NCBI RefSeq assembly: GCF_002197665.1
Contig: NZ_NBBJ01000001.1
Span: 1,426,001-1,490,000 of the forward strand
Reading direction: 5' to 3'
DNA: 64,000 nucleotides
Source: Sphingomonas mucosissima
GTDB taxonomy: Bacteria; Pseudomonadota; Alphaproteobacteria; Sphingomonadales; Sphingomonadaceae
A program made the translations under genes and the position numbers. Positions 40,744-49,979 of the stretch are shown here, in pieces (the stretch's first letter is position 1; each line of letters opens with the position of its first letter). The notes below the pieces were generated by a model that saw only the letters and a program-made list of their open reading frames with translations, did not search any database and had not been told where the DNA came from.

Positions 40744-41649
40744 ATGGCAGTTGGCTCAGAGTCTCTTTCGCACGCCATCGGCCTGCGCCTAACCTCCGTC
40801 GCGCTGTTTGCGACAATGAACGTCGTGATCAAACTGGCGGAGGCGCATGGCGCGGCGCTCGGCGAGATCTTGTTTTGGCGGCAATTCGGGGCAGCGCTGC
40901 TAGTCGGAGCGATCGTCGGTACAGGACCGGGCTTCGCCTCGCTCAAGACTCAGCGCTTCGGCGCGCATGTGCTGCGCTGCGTGATTGGGCTCACCGCCAT
41001 GTCCCTGACTTTCTGGACGTTGCTGCTCCTGCCGCTCGCAGAGGCGACGACGATCGGGTTTTCCATGCCCATATTTGCGACCGTGCTGGGCGCACTGGTG
41101 CTTCACGAGGCGACGGGGTGGCGGCGGTGGGCCGCCGTGCTTGCGGGCTTCATCGGGGTGCTCATCGTGACGCAGCCGGGGGACGGGCACATCCCGCTGC
41201 TCGGAATAGCCACCGGGCTTGGTGCGGCGTTCTGCACCGCCTGCATCTCCATCCTGCTGCGTACCATCGGCAAGACGGAAGCGGGGCTCACGACCGTCTT
41301 CTGGTTCTCCACACTGTCGCTGGTGCCGCTGTCGCTGGTCTATGCCTCTTCGGTGAAGGCGCATCCGCCGCTGGTGTGGGCCTTGCTGCTCGCCATTGGG
41401 CTGCTCGGCGGCGTGGCGCAGATCGCAATGACGCGGTCGCTGCAATTGGGCGCCGTCAGCCTGGTCGTGCCGATGGACTATACCGCGCTCCTCTGGGCGA
41501 CCCTGTTCGGCTGGTTGATGTTCGGGATGCTGCCGGTGCCGAGCACTTGGATTGGCGCGCCGATCATCATCGCGTCGGGGCTCTACATCGTGTGGCGTGA
41601 GCATGTGCGGCGGCAGAAAGCTACGCGAGGCGCGATTTCGCAGGAGTGA
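40744..41649 (+). CDS. EamA/DMT-family transporter
   Basis: This 301-residue membrane protein has two tandem EamA repeats, about ten helices in all (for example VLRCVIGLTAMSLTFWTLLLL, shown in part, then SMPIFATVLGALVLHE and LLAIGLLGGVAQIAMTRSLQ). The repeats end with the usual PMDYTALLWATLFGWLMFG segment. The C-terminal tail REHVRRQKATRG is basic. DMT proteins export or import small metabolites such as amino acids, purines or carnitine; the substrate is not predictable. It may be cotranscribed with the small peptide gene upstream and the DUF885 gene downstream (40 nt). Confidence 0.9.
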   Translation: MAVGSESLSHAIGLRLTSVALFATMNVVIKLAEAHGAALGEILFWRQFGAALLVGAIVGTGPGFASLKTQRFGAHVLRCVIGLTAMSLTFWTLLLLPLAEATTIGFSMPIFATVLGALVLHEATGWRRWAAVLAGFIGVLIVTQPGDGHIPLLGIATGLGAAFCTACISILLRTIGKTEAGLTTVFWFSTLSLVPLSLVYASSVKAHPPLVWALLLAIGLLGGVAQIAMTRSLQLGAVSLVVPMDYTALLWATLFGWLMFGMLPVPSTWIGAPIIIASGLYIVWREHVRRQKATRGAISQE

Positions 41650-41689
41650 GTGCTTGCGAGGACGGGCCTGATCGGACACCTAGTCTGCC

Positions 41690-43438
41690 ATGCCTTTGCT
41701 CGCTCCGCTGGCCCTGATCGCCGCTGCCGCCGCCCCTGCCCCCGCCGCAACCGCCGCCGACGCTGCCTTTGACGCCATCTGGCAGGCAGAATGGGCTTGG
41801 CGCCAGAGTGAAGGGATTGCGGAATCCGGACCCGGCGTGGTGGACGATCGTCTTCCTGATGTCTCGGCCGATGCGCATGCGCGCCGGCTGACCTATTGGA
41901 AGGGGACGCTGGCGAAGCTCGAAGCTGTCGATACCAAGAGACTGTCGCCGGATACGCTGATCGATTGGCAAGTCTATCGCGCCCAGATCGCCGCGCAGAT
42001 CGATGAAGAGCAGTTCCGCGAATGGGAAAAGCCGCTGAACGGCGATAGCGCCTTCTGGAGCGACCTTCATTATGCCGCTCGGGGCGATTTCGCCGGCGGT
42101 GAGAAGGACTATCGCCGCTACCTTAGCTGGCTGCGCGCCGTGCCGCGCTATCTGGCGCAGCAGACGGATAATATGCGGCTTGGCCTGAAGCGCGGCTTCA
42201 CGCCACCGGCCGTTATCATGAAGGGGCGCGACAAGGCGGTTGGGACGATCGCCTCCGCGACCGATCCGACGTCTGTTGTCTATTATCAACCCTTCGCGAA
42301 GCTCCCGCCGGCGATGCCTGCCAACCGTCGTGAAGCGCTGCAAGCTGAGGCACGCACGATCATCGCCGAGCAGATCGTGCCCGCGCACAAGACGCTGCTG
42401 TCGTTCCTGCGCACCGATTACTTCCCCGGAATGACGGACGAGCTGGGAGCGACGCGCTATGACAATGGCGCGGCATACTACCGCAGCCGGATCCGCGCCT
42501 TTACCACGCTGGATATGACGCCCGACGCGATTCACGCGCTCGGTCTTGCCGAGATCGCTAAGATCCGCGCCGAGATGGAGCAGGTGAAAAAGGACGCGAA
42601 GTTTGCCGGCGATCTGCCGGCGTTTCTGAAGTTTCTGCGAACCGATCCCCGATTCTACCCGAAAACTGCCGACGAGCTGATGAAGGAAGCCGCATGGCAC
42701 GCAAAGCGCTTCGACGCGATGGCGGGCAAGTGGTTCGGCCGGCTGCCGCGGCAGCGGTTCGCGATCATCGAGGTGCCGCCTGATATCGCGCCCTTCTACA
42801 CCGCCGGGCGCGGCGGGCCCGGTACGTACCTCGTCAACACCTACAATCTCTCGTCGCGCCCGCTGTTTCAGCTGCCTGCGCTGACGCTCCACGAAAGCGC
42901 GCCGGGACATGCGTTCCAGATGCCGCTGTCGATCGAGAACACGACGCTGAAGCCGTTCCGGCGCAACAGCTACATCTCTGCCTTTGGCGAAGGGTGGGCG
43001 CTCTACACCGAGCGGCTCGGAGACGAGATGGAATTCTACCGTACGCCGTATGAGCGGTTCGGTATGCTATCCTACCAAGCGTGGCGCGCGGCGCGGCTGG
43101 TGATCGATACCGGCATTCACGCCAAGGGATGGACGCGCGACCAGGCGCTGCAGTATTTCCGCGAGAACACGGCGCTGAGTGAGCACGAAATCACCACTGA
43201 GGTGGATCGTTATATCGGCTGGCCGGGCCAGGCGCTGAGCTACTATCTGGGCCAGCTTGCGATCCAGCGTGGCCGTGCCAAGGCGGAAAGGGCACTCGGC
43301 GAGAAGTTCGACATCCGCAACTTCCATGACATGGTGCTGAGCCTGGGCAGTGTGCCGCTGCCGGTGCTTGAGGCGCGGGTGAACCGGTTCATCGCCGAGG
43401 GCGGGCCGTCACCCTATCTCAAGGAACTCGCGGAGTGA
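41690..43438 (+). CDS. DUF885 family secreted putative metallopeptidase
   Basis: The 582-residue protein has an Ala/Pro-rich N-terminus (MPLLAPLALIAAAAAPAPAA) that acts as a signal peptide. It belongs to the helical DUF885 family, with a zinc-peptidase-like LTLHESAPGHAFQ motif (HExxPGH) around residue 400 and the downstream SAFGEGWALYTERLGDEMEF segment supplying the third ligand. Family members are periplasmic or lipoprotein peptidases related to M32-like gluzincins; substrates are largely unknown. Length matches the family. It is convergent with the TetR gene. Confidence 0.88.
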   Translation: MPLLAPLALIAAAAAPAPAATAADAAFDAIWQAEWAWRQSEGIAESGPGVVDDRLPDVSADAHARRLTYWKGTLAKLEAVDTKRLSPDTLIDWQVYRAQIAAQIDEEQFREWEKPLNGDSAFWSDLHYAARGDFAGGEKDYRRYLSWLRAVPRYLAQQTDNMRLGLKRGFTPPAVIMKGRDKAVGTIASATDPTSVVYYQPFAKLPPAMPANRREALQAEARTIIAEQIVPAHKTLLSFLRTDYFPGMTDELGATRYDNGAAYYRSRIRAFTTLDMTPDAIHALGLAEIAKIRAEMEQVKKDAKFAGDLPAFLKFLRTDPRFYPKTADELMKEAAWHAKRFDAMAGKWFGRLPRQRFAIIEVPPDIAPFYTAGRGGPGTYLVNTYNLSSRPLFQLPALTLHESAPGHAFQMPLSIENTTLKPFRRNSYISAFGEGWALYTERLGDEMEFYRTPYERFGMLSYQAWRAARLVIDTGIHAKGWTRDQALQYFRENTALSEHEITTEVDRYIGWPGQALSYYLGQLAIQRGRAKAERALGEKFDIRNFHDMVLSLGSVPLPVLEARVNRFIAEGGPSPYLKELAE

Positions 43439-43605
43439 GGCGGAGCCGCGGGCAAGCGCTCACACCGCGCTGAGTTGGTCACAAAAGGTCGGCGCGGACT
43501 TCCTCTGGGCTACGCACGCGGCAGCTTCGGCGCTCGGGCTATGAACAGGTCTGAGCCCAAATGCGACCGAACACAACGCAGTTCATGCGCCCGCGGCCTG
43601 AGACG

Positions 43606-44292
43606 CTAAACGGTTGCTATTTTGTGGCCGTAGCGCAGGCCAGCGGCGACGAAGCCAATCAGTCGCTCTTTAGCGACCGAGAGGTCGTAGACTGCGCAGC
43701 CCTTGCTTGTTTTCGTTCCCGCGCGCCACACGCCAGCAAGCGTGATCGCCAGCGCGCCCGACATGAAATGGCAGCTCCACAAGATGTCCTCGGTTTTGCA
43801 CGCCGGCTGCGCTTTTTTCAGCAGCTGAATCAGTCGCAGCATCACCGGGTCGAAATGCATGTCGATCAGCCCCTCGCCTCCGGCGAGCGGCGCGGTGACC
43901 CGCGCGCCCAGCTCGCCGAAATGCCGCCACCCGCGATCATCGCGCAGCCGGGGATCGGGCGCGGCATCTAGGTAGGCGTGTAACACTCCCTCGACCGTCA
44001 ACTTGCCCGCCTGCTCTTGCTCGTACCGTGTAAGGGCGGCCAGCCGTCGCGCGCTCGTGATCGGCGTACGCTGCGTCAACACGGCCTCGAACAAGTCCTG
44101 CTTGTCGCGAACATAGTAGCGCAGCAGCGAACTATGGACGCCTACATGCTCCGCGACATCCTTGAGCATTACTTGCTCAACGCCACGCTGCGAGAAAAGC
44201 TCTTCGGCCGCGTCGAGAATACGGTCCATCGTTGCGTTGTGCTGCTTTGCCATCGGATGAGGCGGCAGCGCACGTCCGTCGCTCTTGGTCAT
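43606..44292 (-). CDS. TetR/AcrR-family transcriptional regulator
   Basis: This 228-residue repressor has an N-terminal helix-turn-helix, ATMDRILDAAEELFSQRGVE then QVMLKDVAEHVGVHSSLLRY (about residues 21-65). The helical ligand domain ends FVAAGLRYGHKIATV. Start ATG 44292 was chosen; an alternative is ATG 44253 (MAKQHNATMD). It lies 232 nt downstream of, and in the same direction as, the frameshifted TonB receptor gene, whose upstream region contains a perfect TetR-style palindrome, making that receptor the likely target. Confidence 0.9.
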   Translation of the reverse strand: MTKSDGRALPPHPMAKQHNATMDRILDAAEELFSQRGVEQVMLKDVAEHVGVHSSLLRYYVRDKQDLFEAVLTQRTPITSARRLAALTRYEQEQAGKLTVEGVLHAYLDAAPDPRLRDDRGWRHFGELGARVTAPLAGGEGLIDMHFDPVMLRLIQLLKKAQPACKTEDILWSCHFMSGALAITLAGVWRAGTKTSKGCAVYDLSVAKERLIGFVAAGLRYGHKIATV

Positions 44293-44524
44293 GACAGCCC
44301 CGTTCACCTGACCCCGCTCGCGGCGGGGCATTCGTTGACGCACCGGGAACAAGCGCCGAGGTTGCGTCGCGGCGCCCGAAGGTTCGCGCGCACTTCGCCT
44401 GTGACATCGGTGGTGGCCGTCGCCGCTCTGCGCGGCGGCGTCCCTGACCTCGGTCAACAGCCCCGGACAGTTCTCCCGCTGTCGGGATGGCCAGCCCGCC
44501 GCAGCGGACCGGCCATCTGTACTT

Positions 44525-47505
44525 TCAGAACTTAAAGCCCGCCGCGATGCCGTAGCGGCGCGGTTCCAGCGTGAAGATGTTGGTGAAAAGGCCTGATGAC
44601 TGGTCAGTCAGGTACAGGCCGGTGGTGGCATTGTTGTCGAACAAGTTCTGAACAAAGCCCCGCACGAACCACCGATCGTCCATGCCGTTCAGCTGGATTT
44701 GAGCGTTGACCTGCTCATAGCCCTGAATGCGGTTGATACGGCCGTTGAAGATGTTGCCGTAGCTATCGCCGGTATAGGTCAGGTCGGCGCGCGGTACGAG
44801 GCTCATGCCATTGGCGAAGTCAAAGGTCTTCTGCACGCCGGCCGAGAACTTCACTATCGGTGCCTGGGGCAGCTCGTTGCCCTTCAAGCTGACGCCGATG
44901 CCCTCGAGTACCGAGATCGTGCCTGCGGTGCCGGCCGAGGCGCCGGTCAGCACCGAGCACAGACCAAAGGCGCCGGTCGCCGCGCCAACATTGGCGTCGG
45001 CCGGGAAGGCTGCTGGACCCCGCAGCCCAAGCGCCGAGTTGACGCCGGCTACGAACGCCTGCGCCGCGGCCGATCCACCGGCGTTGGCGCGTACGACGCA
45101 GTTCGACCCGTTGCCGATATCCTTGATGATAACGGTGTTGGGGTTGCCACCCGATACGTCGCGCTGATTGATGAACGGCGCGTCCGAAGTGACCTTGGTG
45201 TTCAGGTAGCTTGCGCCGAAATTGACGATCCAGCCGGGGCCTGGCCGCACCACCGACTCCAGTTCGACGCCCCAGATATCGGCATCGATGTTATCGTTGA
45301 TCGAGGTACGCGCAACGATGCGGCTAAGCTGTAAGCCCTTGTACTTATAATAAAAGCCGGTGAGGTTCAGGGTCAGCTTGCCGTCGGCAAACGTGTTCTT
45401 CGATCCAATCTCGAAGGCGTTGATGATTTCCGGCTGGAACGCATCCGGTACGGTCAGTTCAGGAACCTGCACCGGAGGGTTGAAACCGCCGGATTTGTAG
45501 CCGCGCGAAAACGATGCGTAGAGCAGGTTGTCGTTGCTGATGCGGTAGTCCACAACCGCACGGCCGGTGATCTCATCAAAGGCTCGGCTGCGGGCTGCGA
45601 AGGGCTGGATCCCTGCGATCACCGGATCGGCATCGTACCTCGCGGCAAGCGGCGCGTCGAACGCGCTGCCTGTTTGCGTATACGGCACGCCAAAGCTGGC
45701 GAGCGTCGAGCGCGAACGCACGTACTTCTTGTCGTTGTTGTACCGCGCACCGAGGGTGAGCTTCAGGCGTTCGGAGATGTCGAAATAGGTTTCGCCGAAG
45801 ATGCCGTAGGATTTCAGGCGAAACAGATCGGTGTTGCTGCGGAAAAACGGGGTGGCTGAAAATTCCGGTCGCCGGCCGGCTCCCAGCGCACCAAAGGTGC
45901 CGAGGATACCGGTGACATAGTCGATCGCAAAGGCATTGACGTAGTAATCGCCATCGCGAACCTTTGCGTCGACGTAGATGCCGCCGAGCAGAAAGTTGAA
46001 CATGCCGTCGAAGTCCGAGGACACGATCGCCTCAGCCGACCAGTCACGCGTCTTCTGCACTGAACGATCGTAGGCATTGGGGATCGGCCCACACCTGCTG
46101 AACCCGCCGTACACGCCAAGGCCCGACTTTTCGGGTAGCGAGGTACAAAGGTCACCCTGTGGTCCGTTGGGAATCAATGCGCGTGCGATCGGCTGGAAAT
46201 AGGCCGCTGGCAGCCCGGGCACCCCCCCTGCGGCCGCAGCGGCCAGCGTATTGAGAGTCGGCTGGATGAGCGATCGATTGCTGACACCCAGGTTATAATC
46301 CTGCGAAGAGTCGACCGACGTTTCGTGATAGAAGCCGGTCAGCTGCGCCTTGATTGGGCCGAAATTATGCTCGATCCTGCCCTGGACTGTCAGTTCGTCA
46401 GTTTCGTAGGTTGGGTTGAACGCAGTGAACACCTCGCGTGGATCCGTGAGGATCGGGTTGCCGGCGTAAGCATCCTGCCCATAAAGGCTGCCAAGCCCGA
46501 AAGCATTGCCGAGCGTCGGGTTTGCGAAAGCAATCGACAAGAACTCACGGCTGCCTAACGTGCCGCTGAACGTCGAATTGGTATTGGTACGTCCGGCGTC
46601 ACGCCGATTGTTGAGGCACCCGAGCACACCGGTCGGATCGGTCTGACAAAGCTGCTTTTGGATGCGCAGCCGATTATCGTCTTCCTTGAAGTACGATGCC
46701 AGCAAGTCGATCGAGGTATCGAGTGACGGCTCCCACCGGATCGAACCACGCACCGAATACATGTTGCGGCCGTCGATGCGGCTGTTGTCGAAGGTGTTGA
46801 GCGTATAGCCGTCGCGGTTGAGGTAAAAACCGGCGAGGCGCACTGCCAGAGTCTCACCTAGCGGCACGTTGATCATCGCCTTGGCGCGGATCGAATCGAA
46901 ATTGCCGTATTCCGCCTCGCCCGCAGCGGCAAACTTATCGGTGCGCGGCTTGGCGCTGATGAAGTTGACGACGCCCGACGACGCCGAGCGGCCGAACAAC
47001 GTGCCCTGCGGCCCGCGCAGACCTCCACCCGTTCGAGATCGAAATATTCTGTCTCAAAGATGCGGGTGGCGAGCAGCGGCGACCCATTGAGGTGTATGGC
47101 GGTCGCGGCGTCACACGAAATGCCGACGCAAAGGTCGCCGATGCCGCGGATGGTGAAGCTGGCACCCGAGAAATTACCTTTGGAGAAGGTAACGTTGGGG
47201 AGCGTCAGTTGGAGATCAGACGCATTGTCGATCTGCTGCGCCTCGAGCGCCGCGGCAGAAAAGGCGCTGACCGCGATCGGCACAGCCTGCAGCGTCTGCG
47301 CCTGGCGCTGCGCGGTAACGACAATATCTGTGCCATAGTCGCTGCTGGATGCATCGCTGCCAGCACCTTGGGGTGCGCCACTGCCTTGTCCCGGCTGCGC
47401 TCCCTCAGCAATGGCCGGTTCGGGCGTGGCCTGTGCCACTGCGACGCCCGGCAGTAGCGCAACCAGCGCCATTGCGGTCGCGCCAAACAGTTCGATTCTA
47501 CGCAT
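44525..47505 (-). pseudogene. Large TonB-dependent receptor with a 1-nt deletion in the plug domain
   Basis: The N-terminal 162 codons read a signal peptide (MRRIELFGATAMALVALLPG), DIVVTAQR, plug sequence and FDLERVEV. The frame then runs into nonsense (CAGRRARCSAAR). Shifting by one base at about 47020 restores LRGPQGTLFGRSASSGVVNF and a complete 22-strand barrel to the terminal AAGFKF. The DNA reads GTCTGCGCGGGCC where GTCCTGCGCGGGCC is expected, so one C is missing. The repaired receptor would be about 993 residues, of the large type that sphingomonads use for plant- or aromatic-compound uptake. The ligand is unknown. GGGGAGG precedes the ATG. Confidence 0.88.
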
Positions 47506-47618
47506 CGAGATCCTCCCCTAAGGCCCGCGCCGGCTTGAGCCGGTCTGCGGTATGTTCGCTTGCAGACAAATGCTGCGCGTGAAAATTTCACTCGTCAAGC
47601 AACCTACGCATCATTGTA

Positions 47619-47638
47619 ATACGTTACTAATAACGTAT
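47619..47638. promoter_or_regulatory. Candidate TetR operator upstream of the broken TonB receptor
   Basis: ATACGTTA-CTAA-TAACGTAT is a perfect 8-bp inverted repeat with a 4-nt centre, 114 nt upstream of the receptor ATG. On the minus strand, a possible -10 hexamer TACAAT (47613-47618 complement) directly follows it, so a bound repressor would block RNA polymerase. TetR-family operators commonly have this size and symmetry, and a TetR gene lies just downstream of the receptor. Confidence 0.6.
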
Positions 47639-47639
47639 C

Positions 47640-48424
47640 GGATCGTACCGTAATTTTGCAGTATTGCTTGGACCGGAAGAGTTGATCGCGAGCAGCACTT
47701 GAAGCATCATTGTGCGAGCATTCTGGGTCATCGCCTCCCCCGGCCGAGCTTAACGTAGCGGCGCCTTCTGCGTCGCTGCGGACATCATGTCGATTGTTGG
47801 CGATGGTGGCTGCGCCGCAGACCAAATCAGTCCGTACAGTTCATGCTCTCGCCGCCCCGCGCGGCGCCAACTGGCGTCGCTGGAGAATGACGCCCTAGCA
47901 ACTGCTTATGCTTCTGAAGCCGAGGCATGGCCGATTCGGCAGGATGGTAATCTGCCATCGCGGCCGCCTTTAGCGTCCGTCGCTCGAAGCGGCCGAGCGG
48001 CGCAGGCAAGTTCAGGCGGCCCAAAGTGACTATGGCGGCGTCCGATTCCCGGCAGCACGTTCAATAACGGTGATCCTGTCGCGGTCCTGTGCTTCGGCAA
48101 GAACGGGCGCTTCTGCATGTGACAGCCCTGCCGGCGATGCTGTGATGCCTTGCGCGGACAGTCAGCTCGGCGGCACGCACGAGAACGAAGCTGGGCGGCA
48201 ACGCTGCGGATTCGCTTTCATGGCGCCACGGCTCTAGCCAGAGATAAGAAGGATACATGCTCGCAGTCGAGGTCTGCGCCCGGCTGGAGTTTGCGGGTGG
48301 CACTCGCGGATAGCCAGCCAGCATGAATGGCAGGGCTGACCCATACCGCGCACCGGACAACTAAAGTTCGCGTCTAGCTTAAAGAGGGGGACGCTCGCTA
48401 GGGTCCGCCGGAAAGTACCGCCAC
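47640..48424. other. About 0.8 kb with no supported gene
   Basis: Both strands contain only short open frames (up to 99 codons) with no recognisable motif, poor start contexts and arginine/serine-rich translations typical of shadow frames. No tRNA, repeat pair or transposon end is apparent. The left part is AT-richer promoter DNA of the receptor gene. The right part may be decayed coding sequence, but I cannot name a parent gene. Confidence 0.5.
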
Positions 48425-48454
48425 AAAGAAAAAGGGGCGGCTCTCGCCACCCCT
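48425..48454 (-). terminator. Rho-independent terminator after tRNA-Arg
   Basis: On the minus strand AGGGGTGGC and GCCGCCCCT form a 9-bp stem (one G-U pair) with a GAGA loop at 48433-48454, followed by TTTTTCTTTG. It lies 31 nt after the tRNA-Arg 3' end, as expected for a single-tRNA transcript. Confidence 0.85.
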
Positions 48455-48484
48455 ATATCCTCTTCTTTTCCCTCAGGAAAAGAA

Positions 48485-48561
48485 TGGCGCGCCCGGAACG
48501 ATTCGAACGTCCGACCCTCAGATTCGTAGTCTGATGCTCTATCCAGCTGAGCTACGGGCGC
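48485..48561 (-). tRNA. tRNA-Arg (anticodon ACG)
   Basis: The 77-nt cloverleaf has acceptor GCGCCCG/CGGGCGC, discriminator G and encoded CCA. The D arm GCTCAGCTGGATAGAGC is present. The anticodon stem TCAGA/TCTGA has loop CTACGAA (anticodon ACG, A34 presumably converted to inosine). The T arm contains GTTCGAATC. It decodes CGU/CGC/CGA arginine codons and is followed by a strong terminator. Confidence 0.97.
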
Positions 48562-48642
48562 GTTGGAGTGGCGCTGATATAAGCGACTTTCGGATTGCGC
48601 AAGGGCGTTGCGGGCTACTTTGTGAAAAAGTAAGCACGAGCC

Positions 48643-49146
48643 ATGTTTTTGCGCGCTTTCCTCCCACCGCTGATCCCGGGATTGTTGATCACAGGGTGCA
48701 CCGCTCCCGCGAGTTACCCCTCCCTGCTGCCCCGGGTCACCGAATCACGGAGCTGGGAGGAGCCAGTCATCGCTGCTCCGGCGCCGGATGTAGCCGATCC
48801 CGCGCTAGACGCGAAAATAGCTGATGCCATGAAGATATTGGAGGAGCGCGCCGCTGCTTTCGACGCGGCTGGCGCTCGGGGGGAGCGGCTGGTGGCTTCG
48901 GCGAGAGGCACTGCCGCAGGAAGTGAAGCGTGGCTAAACGCGCAGGTGGCTTTGGCCGAACTGGACGCGCTGCGTTCGTCGACATCGGAAATCGCGCTCA
49001 CTCTCGATGATCTGGCGAGCGAACGCGCGCTGTCCTTGGCGCCCGAATATCAGCCGCTCACCACAGCCGCCGATCGGGTCCGCGCCGCTATGAAGCGCCA
49101 AGCGGAGCGGATCGCGACCCTACAAGCCCGGCTCGCGCCAGCGTAG
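48643..49146 (+). CDS. Putative lipoprotein of unknown function
   Basis: The 167-residue protein begins with a lipoprotein signal, MFLRAFLPPLIPGLLITGC, with lipobox LITGC, so lipid attachment at Cys19 is expected. The mature part has a proline-rich linker and then a long helical region rich in Ala, Glu and Arg (about 52-165, ERAAAFDAAGARGERLVASA). It is probably a coiled coil in the periplasm. I do not recognise a named family. It lies alone between two tRNA genes, convergent with the DUF2141 gene. Confidence 0.75.
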   Translation: MFLRAFLPPLIPGLLITGCTAPASYPSLLPRVTESRSWEEPVIAAPAPDVADPALDAKIADAMKILEERAAAFDAAGARGERLVASARGTAAGSEAWLNAQVALAELDALRSSTSEIALTLDDLASERALSLAPEYQPLTTAADRVRAAMKRQAERIATLQARLAPA

Positions 49147-49155
49147 GCACGGCGC

Positions 49156-49671
49156 CTATGATACAGGCCGCAAAGCGCCATTCTGCAAGTACATGACGGT
49201 CACATTGATCTCGGTCACCCCGTTCCCGACCCGCACTGCGGTCACCGTGGGCGAAGGCTTGCGCCCGAGAATAAAGTCGATGAGCGTCACCTTCGGATCG
49301 CCAGATGCGCCTCCGCCATCGGAGCGATCCGTCTTTCCATTGCCGCTGACATCGTGGCGAAGGTCGACGGCATAGGTGCCGGGCGCGGAGACGGGCATGC
49401 ACACGCGAACCGGGCCACTCGCAGGCGCTGGCACTTCGACCCGGGTCAGCCACCTCTTCTTCTCGAACCACGTCGACGTTGCACCACCGAACGTCCGCAC
49501 ACGTACGTTGCCGGTTCGAGCCTTCATGCCAACGACGGTGACCAGGATTGCGGGGGCATTCCCGGCGCTGCAACGAGACGCATAGGGGCCGAGGATTGCG
49601 CCCCCGCCCTGTGCCGCAGCGGGGGCGGCGAGCAAGGAGGCAGCAACAGCGATAAGCGGCAAAGTCTTCAT
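49156..49671 (-). CDS. DUF2141 secreted protein
   Basis: The 171-residue protein has a signal peptide (MKTLPLIAVAASLLAAPAAA). The DUF2141 beta-sandwich pattern includes YAVDLRHDVSGNGKTDRSDG, a calcium-site-like DxSxNGxxD loop, followed by the GDPKVTLIDFIL segment. A conserved-looking cysteine pair (SRCSAG and VRVCMP) may form a disulfide. The family is periplasmic or outer-membrane-associated with no assigned activity. Confidence 0.85.
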   Translation of the reverse strand: MKTLPLIAVAASLLAAPAAAQGGGAILGPYASRCSAGNAPAILVTVVGMKARTGNVRVRTFGGATSTWFEKKRWLTRVEVPAPASGPVRVCMPVSAPGTYAVDLRHDVSGNGKTDRSDGGGASGDPKVTLIDFILGRKPSPTVTAVRVGNGVTEINVTVMYLQNGALRPVS

Positions 49672-49801
49672 AACTCGTGATTTTACACGAGCAGATGGCG
49701 CAACCGTGGCAATTCGTCGGCGAAACCGGACAGGAGCCGATGATCCGTCGGGATGATACTCACTCGCCCAACGGTGATGATCGAAGTTGGGCCGGCAATC
49801 A

Positions 49802-49877
49802 TGGTGGGCGCTGACGGGTTCGAACCGCCGACCTACTCGGTGTAAACGAGCCGCTCTACCAGCTGAGCTAAGCGCCC
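49802..49877 (-). tRNA. tRNA-Val (anticodon TAC)
   Basis: The 76-nt cloverleaf has acceptor GGGCGCT/AGCGCCC (7 perfect pairs), discriminator A and encoded CCA. The D arm is GCTCAGCTGGTAGAGC. The anticodon stem GCTCG/CGAGT has loop TTTACAC, giving anticodon TAC. The T arm is GGCGGTTCGAACCCGTC. No clear terminator was found immediately downstream. Confidence 0.97.
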
Positions 49878-49979
49878 CCTTTCGGGTGGAAGCCCCTTAA
49901 GCGCCTCGCGGGGCTTACACAAGACCGGTGCTGCGCAACGCTCTGCTGGTCCGCGGACGCGCCAGGGCACAACGGTTCT

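Noticed and set aside
47604..48360. Short minus-strand ORFs of 73 and 99 codons
   Set aside because: No ribosome site, no motif and shadow-like composition; one overlaps the candidate operator and promoter region.
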